DNA of 64,000 bases from Nitrospirota bacterium. Lineage in GTDB: Bacteria > Nitrospirota > Thermodesulfovibrionia > SZUA-242. The stretch spans positions 60,389 to 124,388 of the forward strand of contig JACRHH010000004.1 of NCBI GenBank assembly GCA_016212095.1. The letters run 5' to 3'. The position numbers and the translations under genes were made by a program. How positions within the stretch are numbered: position 1 is the first letter of the stretch; every line of letters begins with the position of its first letter. Shown piece by piece: positions 1 through 5,764 of this stretch. The notes under the pieces are model-generated. The model worked only from the letters and a program-made list of their open reading frames with translations. It did not search any database and was not told the DNA's origin.

Positions 1-84
1 CGTGAAATTTCGAAGTTGCTTGGTGGCATGTTTCTGGCTGTGCCGGTCTTTTTCGCTTACACATTCAAAAGGCTCTGATCCGGT

Positions 85-414
85 TCATCTTCCGGCAAAA
101 CTCGCCGCAGCCAATGAAAGCGCTGCACCGGCAAGAATAATTATCGTCTGCAATGCACGCAATATTTTGATTGAACGCGTGTATTCGCGGGCCATTCCCC
201 ACACGCCTGTCATCGCGTGCAGGATCACGCCCCCAAGAAGCGACATCTCGAACCATCCGGACGATACAATAGTTGCGTAAAATGAATCCTGTTGCAGTCC
301 AATCGTTGAACCCAGACGCATCACGATGAAGTGAATCGCAATTGCCGGAAGCAGTAACACCGCAGTAATGCGCTGAATCAGCCACAAAACAGCGCCGGTC
401 ATCCGCAGCACCAC
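85..414 (-). CDS. sdhD: Succinate dehydrogenase membrane anchor subunit SdhD
   Basis: Small integral-membrane subunit of respiratory complex II, which with SdhC anchors the SdhA/SdhB catalytic pair and holds heme b and the quinone site. The 109-residue protein has three hydrophobic helices. The second carries LHAMTGVW, matching the usual HAWIGxW pattern with its heme-region histidine, followed by an acidic-Tyr (EY) where SdhD normally has the Asp-Tyr of the quinone pocket. The start overlaps the end of sdhC by 16 bases, so translation is probably coupled. It is the last gene of a B-C-D series on the minus strand. Sequence 1-84 downstream of it holds no recognisable sdhA start. Confidence 0.85.
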   Translation of the reverse strand: MVLRMTGAVLWLIQRITAVLLLPAIAIHFIVMRLGSTIGLQQDSFYATIVSSGWFEMSLLGGVILHAMTGVWGMAREYTRSIKILRALQTIIILAGAALSLAAASFAGR

Positions 415-731
415 CAGATTGAACGCGCGCCGAGCACAAACAGCGCGAAGCCTGTCATGGCCGCGCCAACCATCAACGGATTTCGAAAGCGTGTTGGTGT
501 TCCCAAATCGTGCAGAATAACCCTGAGTCCGTTCAGCGCGTGGGCTGTCACGATGCCAAGAAGAAACATGTCGGCAAATTTTCCGACACTTCCCGGCATT
601 GCCTCAGCAATCGCATCGGAACCGTATGCGCCGCTTCGCATATACATGTGGCCCACAAGATAGAGCGTGAGCGCGATGCCGGTAATCCTGTGAAGCGCCC
701 ATGCCGCCAGCCCGCCGCGCATTCCTGTCAT
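399..731 (-). CDS. sdhC: Succinate dehydrogenase cytochrome b556 subunit SdhC
   Basis: The other membrane anchor of complex II. The 110-residue protein has three predicted transmembrane helices and the N-terminal ALHRITGIAL pattern typical of SdhC (W/LHRxTG, quinone-site side). The second helix contains AHALNGLR, equivalent to the HxxxGxRH heme-ligand signature. The ATG overlaps the sdhB stop codon (ATGA), and the 3' end overlaps sdhD. An alternative start three codons in is possible. Family assignment is firm; the protein is slightly shorter than the E. coli subunit, mainly at the C terminus. Confidence 0.87.
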   Translation of the reverse strand: MTGMRGGLAAWALHRITGIALTLYLVGHMYMRSGAYGSDAIAEAMPGSVGKFADMFLLGIVTAHALNGLRVILHDLGTPTRFRNPLMVGAAMTGFALFVLGARSIWWCCG

Positions 732-1462
732 GGTTTTTTACCACCGGAAAACGCCTTTTTAACGGCAAGACGCTTCAGTTCGCCGATCCGGCCTGTAATG
801 TCAATCTCCTTCGGGCAGGATTCAACGCATTCGAATATTCCATGACACCGCCAAATTCCATCCGGCCCGGATATTTTATCCAGACGCTCGCCGCCAGCCC
901 TGTCGCGTGAATCGGAAATGAACCGCGCCGCCTTGAGAAGAGCCGACGGGCCGAGATATTCGCCGTCCGCCCTGTAGATCGGGCATGATGACGAGCAGCA
1001 TCCGCACATTATACAAGTGATCGGCTCAAGAATTCGCTCCTGCTCGGTCTGCGTTTGCAGCCGTTCGCGCTGCGGCGGAGGCTCATTGTTCACCAGATAC
1101 GGCATCACTGCGTCGTGCCTGTCGAAAAATCCGTCGAAATCAACAACCAGATCGCGAATTACCGGAAAGCCCTGCAACGGCTCGATTATTGTTTGATGCG
1201 GCAGGTCTTTCATCAGCGTCCGGCATGCAAGCATGTTGCGCCCGTTAACCTGAACGGCGCAGGAGCCGCACACGCCATGGCCGCATGACCGGCGGAAGGC
1301 GAGGCTGGAGTCGTGCTCGGCCTTGATGGTTTCGAGCGCATCCAGCAGGCGCGCGCCCGGAGGCATCGGCAATGCGAACGAACCCCGCCGCTCGCAGCCG
1401 CCGGGTTCAGGATCGAAGCGTCTGATATTGATAACGTATTGATTCAACGGAATCGGCTGCAT
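728..1462 (-). CDS. sdhB: Succinate dehydrogenase iron-sulfur subunit SdhB
   Basis: Electron-transfer subunit of succinate dehydrogenase, passing electrons from the SdhA flavin to quinone through three Fe-S clusters. All ligand sets are visible: CGHGVCGSC plus a later Cys for [2Fe-2S], CIMCGCCSSSCP for [4Fe-4S], and CHGIFECVESCP for the [3Fe-4S]/last cluster. The N terminus INIRRFDPEPG is the standard SdhB opening. ATG 1462 is preferred; an in-frame TTG at 1477 would add five residues, and neither has a strong ribosome-binding site. It is the first gene of sdhBCD. The order B-C-D without sdhA upstream is unusual; sdhA must lie beyond the left edge or elsewhere. Confidence 0.92.
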   Translation of the reverse strand: MQPIPLNQYVINIRRFDPEPGGCERRGSFALPMPPGARLLDALETIKAEHDSSLAFRRSCGHGVCGSCAVQVNGRNMLACRTLMKDLPHQTIIEPLQGFPVIRDLVVDFDGFFDRHDAVMPYLVNNEPPPQRERLQTQTEQERILEPITCIMCGCCSSSCPIYRADGEYLGPSALLKAARFISDSRDRAGGERLDKISGPDGIWRCHGIFECVESCPKEIDITGRIGELKRLAVKKAFSGGKKP

Positions 1463-1550
1463 TTCAGAATCACACAAGTTTACTGCAAATACCGGACAAA
1501 CGCCATGTGCTCATACCGATACAGTGACTAATTTCCTTGACTTTTGCCGT

Positions 1551-1582
1551 ATCGAACTCGTTGCGGCATGAGCCGGTGGCCT
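1551..1582 (+). repeat. Stray 32-bp copy of the hicB/hicA junction
   Basis: This 32-bp segment is identical to 2365-2396, which spans the last codons of hicB and the beginning of hicA. No other part of hicB or hicA is recognisable around it. It reads as a recombination or deletion scar of a second HicBA copy, or as a duplication boundary, in the gap between sdhB and the phd gene. Confidence 0.8.
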
Positions 1583-1674
1583 TCAGCCTGAAGAATCTGC
1601 ATCAACTGTTGAAATACACCTTGCGCAAGATACTGTACGTTACATCGTACTAATTTCTATCGGCAAGGTGACAA

Positions 1675-1956
1675 ATGCAACGCATAAGGATTAATCGGGA
1701 CATCAAGCCAATGTCTGAATTCCGGACGGGAATAGCCCTGTTTGTAAAACAGGTTCATGACACGAAAAGGCCATTGGTGCTCACCCATCACGGCAAGGGC
1801 GTTGCCGTCCTTCTCGATGTGGATGAATATGAGTCCATGCAGGACAAGATCGAGCTGCTTCAGGATATTCAAACGTCAATCAGCCAGGTGGAAAGCGGAG
1901 CCGGGGTGGAGCATTCCGATGCAAAGGCTGCGGTGCTGAAGCGGATAGGGATGTGA
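1675..1956 (+). CDS. Phd/YefM family antitoxin
   Basis: DNA-binding antitoxin of a type II toxin-antitoxin pair; such proteins neutralise a RelE/ParE-type toxin and repress their own operon. The 93-residue protein has the family layout: a short N-terminal strand, DIKPMSEFR, then TKRPLVLTHHGKG, VAVLLDVDEYE and a helical C-terminal toxin-binding tail. A purine-rich AAGGTGAC precedes the ATG. The next reading frame begins with GTG overlapping its stop codon, as in intact phd-relE operons, but that toxin is internally deleted, so this antitoxin appears to be an orphan. Confidence 0.85.
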   Translation: MQRIRINRDIKPMSEFRTGIALFVKQVHDTKRPLVLTHHGKGVAVLLDVDEYESMQDKIELLQDIQTSISQVESGAGVEHSDAKAAVLKRIGM

Positions 1957-2078
1957 GAATAGTCTGGTCGCCTCTGGCGGTGGAAGACACGCGCATAGTT
2001 ATTCTTACAGTTCGGCACGGCAGGCAAATATTGCCCGTGGATGAAATCACCGCAAACCATATTGAAAATTCCACTTGA
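1953..2078 (+). pseudogene. RelE/ParE toxin with large internal deletion
   Basis: Starting at GTG 1953, overlapping the phd stop, a 41-codon frame reads MRIVWSPLAVEDT and then directly RIVILTVRHGRQILPVDEI. The first half is the N terminus of RelE/ParE-family toxins (WSPLAxED) and the second is their C-terminal strand (VxILTVRHGRxLLP). The central roughly 50-60 residues, which hold the helices and most catalytic positions, are absent, and the deletion is in frame. The product, if made, would be unlikely to act as a toxin, although it could retain part of the antitoxin-binding surface. Confidence 0.78.
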
Positions 2079-2100
2079 CATCCTCCGCACCCGGCGGCTA
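2067..2100 (+). repeat. 34-bp direct repeat, copy 1
   Basis: This segment contains CTTGACATC followed by TCCGCA and CCGGCGGCTA and recurs at 2656-2689 with about four differences. The copies flank the hicBA operon. Each contains a TTGACA hexamer resembling a -35 box, but no good -10 box lies 17 bases downstream of either. They are more likely boundary repeats of the hicBA insertion or duplication than promoters. Confidence 0.65.
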
Positions 2101-2134
2101 CTTCACCCCAAACAATCGCCGGTGTCAGCACGCA

Positions 2135-2143
2135 TGGTATAAT
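2135..2143 (+). promoter_or_regulatory. Extended -10 promoter of hicBA
   Basis: TGGTATAAT gives a perfect TATAAT with an upstream TG extension, 35 bases before the hicB ATG. No convincing -35 hexamer is present at 17-base spacing, which fits an extended -10 promoter. A CGGAGG ribosome-binding site follows at 2169-2174. Confidence 0.5.
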
Positions 2144-2178
2144 GCGAAAACGATAATATTCAATTTGCCGGAGGCCGC

Positions 2179-2385
2179 ATGAATTTCCACATTGAGTATG
2201 AACGGGAAGCCGATGGGCGCTGGTTGGCGGAAGTGCCTGAAATTCCAGGCGTTCTCACCTACGGCAACACTGCCGACGAAGCGATGGCTAAAGCGGAAAC
2301 ACTGGCGCTTCGCGCGCTTGCCGAACGCATTGAAACCGGTGAAAACCGCCCAATGGCAATCAACATCGAACTCGTTGCGGCATGA
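2179..2385 (+). CDS. hicB: HicB family antitoxin
   Basis: Antitoxin of a HicAB module; the partially degraded RNase H-like fold sequesters the HicA mRNA interferase. The 68-residue protein shows the HicB pattern: IEYEREADGRWLAEVPEIPG, then GNTADEAMAKAETLALRALAERI. It lacks a C-terminal ribbon-helix-helix or HTH domain, as in the short HicB class. Its order before hicA is the reverse of the classic hicA-hicB arrangement but common for this short-HicB class. A CGGAGG site precedes the ATG and an extended -10 promoter lies upstream. Confidence 0.85.
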   Translation: MNFHIEYEREADGRWLAEVPEIPGVLTYGNTADEAMAKAETLALRALAERIETGENRPMAINIELVAA

Positions 2386-2396
2386 GCCGGTGGCCT
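2365..2396 (+). repeat. 32-bp repeat, copy within hicB/hicA junction
   Basis: Identical to 1551-1582. The copy covers the hicB stop codon and the likely original ATG of hicA, and ends exactly where the reading frame of that ATG stops agreeing with the conserved HicA frame. Confidence 0.8.
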
Positions 2397-2593
2397 CGGC
2401 AAAGGCCAAACATGTTCTTGCCGCACTGGTTGATATCGGCTGGAGAATCAAGCGCCAATCGGGATCGCATCGTACATTAGCTCGCGATGGTTGGCCCGAT
2501 TTTGTATTCGCTTTTCATGACGGCGAAGAAATCGGGCCTCGAATGCTTGCCCGCATTGCCAAGCATACCGGACTTGAGCCAAGCAATTTGTGA
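2390..2593 (+). CDS. hicA: HicA family mRNA interferase toxin
   Basis: Small double-stranded-RNA-binding-fold toxin that cleaves mRNA; inhibited by HicB. The frame shows the HicA core: a helix VLAALVDIGW, then IKRQSGSHRTL with the catalytic histidine in the GSH motif, FVFAFHD, and EEIGPRMLARIAKHTGL. The start is uncertain. ATG 2382, overlapping the hicB stop in the expected way, opens a different frame (MSRWPRQ...), while the conserved frame has its first possible start at GTG 2390. A one-base change after the 32-bp repeat would connect the ATG to the conserved frame, so the gene may be frameshifted and reduced in activity. Confidence 0.72.
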   Translation: MASAKAKHVLAALVDIGWRIKRQSGSHRTLARDGWPDFVFAFHDGEEIGPRMLARIAKHTGLEPSNL

Positions 2594-2655
2594 GCCTGTC
2601 CAATATTTATTGAACCCGCAACCAGGCAATGCGTCACAAGCCAGATTTCCCTGCA

Positions 2656-2689
2656 AATTTCCCTTGACATCATCCGCAACCGGCGGCTA
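2656..2689 (+). repeat. 34-bp direct repeat, copy 2
   Basis: Imperfect copy of 2067-2100, lying downstream of hicA. The two copies are 589 bp apart and bracket the promoter and both genes of the HicBA module. Confidence 0.65.
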
Positions 2690-2786
2690 ACGTAACGGCA
2701 TTCGTTTATTACGCCGAGGGGGAAGCAGTGCCGGGTGATCTGCCAGCTCCAGGGTTTTCAAGCATGAGTAACGAGTTAGAACTGCC

Positions 2787-3761
2787 ATGTTCGCAGGGGG
2801 AAAGAACCACTTTGATAAAAATTTCATACAACTGGTTGGGGATAACGAGAAACCAGTTAATCACTTTACTTTAGTGCCTTCCGCGCTTATGCCGCGATTC
2901 TACCGTAAGAAGAACATACGAAACAAATGGCGGAGCCCCAAAAAACTATCCGCCCAAGCCATTCGCAAATTCATGGAGGAGATGCGCGCAGAAATCGCTA
3001 CCCTCCAAACCCAGCAAGATGACTTATCACGACGCTCCTCACATCGCCGCTTGATCAGCGACCGCATCAACGCCGAAATACGCCCGCTCCAAGAACGGAT
3101 GCTAGCAATTCTGGATAATCCCGCTGCCCGCAAAAACGCCCTCCACGCTTTTTTCTCTGATAGCCCTTACACCGACGAAGCTCTAGTGCAGCTTCGCCCG
3201 TTACAGAACTTTATCACCTCAAGGCTCGCAATAATTCCAGAGGACGTTGATACGGCATTACACACCGCTGAACACAAAATCTCGGAACTCACACGCGCAG
3301 TTGCCGAATACGAGGCGGCTCTTGTCCCGCATCTCAAGCGCGAAGAACGTCTGAAAGAAGCTCAGGAGAAGAAACAATTCCAGAAACAACGTATTGCCGA
3401 ACTTCGCGCGAAAGAAGCTCAGGAGAAGAAGCAACTCCAGAAACAACGTATCTCCGAACTTCGCGCGGCAGCCGCCAGCGCGAACGGCACAACGCGCAAA
3501 CTTGGCTCCAAGGTTCGCAACCGAATCGTCAAGGAAAAGCATTGTCCATACTGTGGTGATCCGTTGGGACTCACCCCACACGCGGATCACATCTATCCCG
3601 TCTGCAAGGGCGGTAGGTCGGTCGAGCGCAACATGATTTTCGTCTGCTCGTCGTGTAACGCAAAGAAAGCGCATTTAACACTTGCCGCGTTTATCAAACT
3701 ATTCAACCTGAACCGAGAGGCTATCGAAGCCCGGCTCACCGCAATGAAGAAAGACTTTTGA
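2787..3761 (+). CDS. Coiled-coil protein with C-terminal HNH endonuclease domain
   Basis: The last 80 residues form an HNH nuclease: CPYCGDPL, then ADHIYPVCKGG, an Asn in ERNMIF, and a closing CSSCNAKK, so the zinc-binding CxxC pairs and the catalytic His-Asn-His core are present. Residues 50-250 are charged and helical, with a heptad-like coiled coil. Two tandem 19-residue units (57 bp each, 3354-3410 and 3411-3467) with few differences show a recent duplication. ATG 2787 has no good ribosome-binding site, so an internal start such as ATG 2889 is possible. It sits among toxin-antitoxin genes. Homing-type, restriction or phage-defence roles are all possible; none can be fixed from sequence. 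Confidence 0.7.
   Translation: MFAGGKNHFDKNFIQLVGDNEKPVNHFTLVPSALMPRFYRKKNIRNKWRSPKKLSAQAIRKFMEEMRAEIATLQTQQDDLSRRSSHRRLISDRINAEIRPLQERMLAILDNPAARKNALHAFFSDSPYTDEALVQLRPLQNFITSRLAIIPEDVDTALHTAEHKISELTRAVAEYEAALVPHLKREERLKEAQEKKQFQKQRIAELRAKEAQEKKQLQKQRISELRAAAASANGTTRKLGSKVRNRIVKEKHCPYCGDPLGLTPHADHIYPVCKGGRSVERNMIFVCSSCNAKKAHLTLAAFIKLFNLNREAIEARLTAMKKDF
3354..3467 (+). repeat. 57-bp tandem duplication inside the HNH gene
   Basis: Two adjacent 57-bp units (3354-3410, 3411-3467) encode near-identical 19-residue coiled-coil segments starting KEAQEKKQ. They differ at roughly five bases, so the duplication is recent on the scale of this gene, and it keeps the frame and the heptad-like periodicity. 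Confidence 0.85.
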
Positions 3762-3884
3762 TGACGCCTTCTGGCATGAGCCAACGGCACCTAATCATGC
3801 GGCTCCGTAGTGGGCGGCGATTACTGAAAGAAGAACTGATCTCGTTCGACGCGCGGCATAAAGTCGATAGCCGACCAAAAGTCG

Positions 3885-4061
3885 TTATCTCTCGATTATT
3901 GTTGCAGCCCAGTCAACCACGGCTTCAGCCTGCCGGACGGCTTCATGGTATTCGTAAATGGTAACAGGTTCGGCGATGCCGGGATACCGTTGACCTTTAA
4001 GCTTTTATCTGCCAATGCCCGCTTTTGCCGGTGAAGCCAGCCGTTCGGCATGAAAAGTTGC
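3885..4061 (-). pseudogene. Remnant of a HEPN-domain gene
   Basis: Between the HNH gene and vapB, the minus strand in one frame reads FHAERLASP..., an internal stop at 4005-4007, then KLKGQRYPGIAEPVT followed by EAVRQAEAVVDW and a terminal stop at 3885-3887. This matches the HEPN pattern: an FHAxxAxEKALKA helix, a linker, then RYPxxxxxVTxExAxxALxxAxxVLxW at the C terminus. The domain's middle is missing and the frame is broken, so this is a decayed gene. No intact nucleotidyltransferase partner is visible. Apart from this remnant, 3762-4087 holds nothing recognisable. Confidence 0.5.
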
Positions 4062-4108
4062 CACAGTATGCATAAATTTACTATCCTATGCATATAGGAG
4101 GCAAAAAT

Positions 4109-4312
4109 ATGAGAACAACATTAGATTTACCCAAAGATTTACTTGAAGAGGCTATGAAGGCCACCCATTTAGAAACTAAAACTAAAGTCATAATAACGGC
4201 CTTAGAGGAATTAATAAGAAAAACAAAAATTTCTGAATTGAAAAATTTTAAAGGGAAAATTGACTTGGACGTTGACTTGGATACCATTCGTGGACGGCAA
4301 TGCCGGTATTAG
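4109..4312 (+). CDS. vapB: VapB-type antitoxin
   Basis: Antitoxin of a VapBC module. The 67-residue protein begins MRTTLDLPKDLLEEAM, a ribbon-helix-helix opening, followed by a second helix (TKTKVIITALEELIRK) and a short toxin-binding tail. ATG 4109 is chosen because AGGAGG lies just upstream; an earlier ATG at 4088 would add seven unconserved residues. The stop overlaps the start of the toxin gene by 13 bases. Codons are strikingly AT-rich compared with neighbours, which suggests recent acquisition. Confidence 0.82.
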   Translation: MRTTLDLPKDLLEEAMKATHLETKTKVIITALEELIRKTKISELKNFKGKIDLDVDLDTIRGRQCRY

Positions 4313-4680
4313 TCGATACTTCAGTATGGGTAGAATACTTCAGACATGGCAAAAATCTCGAAAAACTCGATTTCATAATAGATGAAAACATCGTAGTGAC
4401 AAACGACCTTATACTTGCTGAATTAGTTCCTTTCCTGAAAGTACGAAATCAAAACGATATCATATCATTGCTGTTCAATATCAAGAAGTTACAAATAGAT
4501 ATAAATTGGGAACAAATAATTGAATTTCAATATATGTGCTTAAAAAGCGGGCTAAATGGCGTAGGGATACCCGACCTAATCATTGCTCAAAACGCAAAAC
4601 AAAATGATTGTGAAATTTACACACTGGATAATCATTTCCAATTAATCAAAGATATCATTCAGATAACTTTAACCGCATAA
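4300..4680 (+). CDS. vapC: VapC-type PIN-domain ribonuclease toxin
   Basis: Metal-dependent RNase toxin, partner of the preceding antitoxin. The 126-residue protein has the PIN-domain acidic set: Asp in LVDTSVWVEYFR, Glu in ILAELVPF, Asp in GIPDLIIAQNA, and a final Asp in YTLDNHF. Length and spacing are standard for VapC. It overlaps vapB and shares its AT-rich composition, unlike the GC-rich flanks. Both subunits look intact, so this is the best candidate for a functional toxin-antitoxin pair in the 1.5-4.7 kb patch. Confidence 0.87.
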   Translation: MPVLVDTSVWVEYFRHGKNLEKLDFIIDENIVVTNDLILAELVPFLKVRNQNDIISLLFNIKKLQIDINWEQIIEFQYMCLKSGLNGVGIPDLIIAQNAKQNDCEIYTLDNHFQLIKDIIQITLTA

Positions 4681-4696
4681 ACATCTGCGCCGAAAA

Positions 4697-5755
4697 CTAC
4701 GGCAAGTTATACGGCGCTTCGCCGAATTCCAGATAAATGCCTAGTTTTTCGTAGCCTGTCGGAATTCCCAGGAGCTGCCGGGCGTGCGACGCCTCTACCT
4801 CAAAGCCGAATTCCTCGGCTTTTTTCAGCGCGTTTCTGAAAAATCTGGTTGCGGCGGTCTTGTTGCCTTCAAGAAGCCTCAGTTCGCCATAGCCAAGCTT
4901 GCAGTAAACCAGCCCGCGCTGATCCCGCGTGGCCCGGAAAAGAGCCTCGGCCTGCTCGTACCGCTCGCTCGCGGCGCTCAGCTTGCCCAGCATCTTGCTG
5001 GTTGTCGCCATGCTCCATAGAGTGTAGGCGTAGCTAACCCTGTCGCCGATTCGCTTGTAGCGCGACTCCGCCTTTTTGAAATACGCCAGCGCGCCCTTGA
5101 AGTCGCCGGCCATGCGCCGCGCGTTTCCGAGGCCGCAGTACGAGTAGGCGGTTCCGAACCTGTCCTTCATGTTCTCGAATATCTTGTTGGCCTTCGTGTA
5201 ATGCTTTTCCGACTCCTTGAACCTTCCGGCAATGCGGTTCGCGCCGCCAAGCCCGTTGTGGCAGTAGCCAACGCCGCGCCTGTCCTTAAGCTTTTCGTAA
5301 GCCTTCAGGGCTTCCGTAAAGGTCTCGATCGCCTTGTCGATGTTGCCGTGAATGCGATGCGTGCCTGCGATGGCCCACGTCACGAAGGCGTGTCCGCGCT
5401 TGTCGTTTTCGGCCAGATAGATGACATCTGCGGCTTGCAGATGCTCAAGCGCCGCCTTCCAGTCGCCAAGCGCCCGGTAGGCAAGGCCTATGCCGGATGA
5501 ACAGTCGGCGCGAACCGGCGGTTCCGTTGCGGACGCCAGCGCCTCGGTGTAATGCCTTATCGCGTCCGCAAAATCGCCGGTCATGCGGTAGGTGTCGGCA
5601 AGCGCAATCCGGCAGTCGAGCGCGCCTTCGGCGTTGCCGTCAAGCGTGTAGCAGGCAAGAGCTCGCAGGTAAAGGTCTACGGCTATCGGGTATCGCGAGC
5701 CGGAGCGGGCCTTTTCCGCGTCGGCGAATAATTTGTCGGCATTTCCTGTCGTCAA
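4697..5755 (-). CDS. Tetratricopeptide-repeat protein
   Basis: The 352-residue protein is built almost entirely from TPR helices of about 40-residue spacing (TPR_12 type; patterns such as GxAxxxxGDxxxAxxxYxxA), with no signal peptide or transmembrane segment, so a cytoplasmic scaffold role is likely. Start is TTG 5755, six bases after AAGGAG. It lies nine bases downstream of a second TPR gene in the rpe series, so the two probably share transcription. The partner is unknown. The C-terminal about 25 residues (LGIPTGYEKLGIYLEFGEAP) leave the repeat pattern. Confidence 0.75.
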   Translation of the reverse strand: MTTGNADKLFADAEKARSGSRYPIAVDLYLRALACYTLDGNAEGALDCRIALADTYRMTGDFADAIRHYTEALASATEPPVRADCSSGIGLAYRALGDWKAALEHLQAADVIYLAENDKRGHAFVTWAIAGTHRIHGNIDKAIETFTEALKAYEKLKDRRGVGYCHNGLGGANRIAGRFKESEKHYTKANKIFENMKDRFGTAYSYCGLGNARRMAGDFKGALAYFKKAESRYKRIGDRVSYAYTLWSMATTSKMLGKLSAASERYEQAEALFRATRDQRGLVYCKLGYGELRLLEGNKTAATRFFRNALKKAEEFGFEVEASHARQLLGIPTGYEKLGIYLEFGEAPYNLP

Positions 5756-5764
5756 GTTGTCTCC

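Noticed and set aside
1..84. Start of sdhA after sdhD
   Set aside because: The possible ATGs give frames that stop at once or begin sequences unlike the SdhA N terminus.
2764..2874. A 36-codon ORF starting upstream of the HNH gene
   Set aside because: No ribosome-binding site or family resemblance, and it overlaps the HNH frame.
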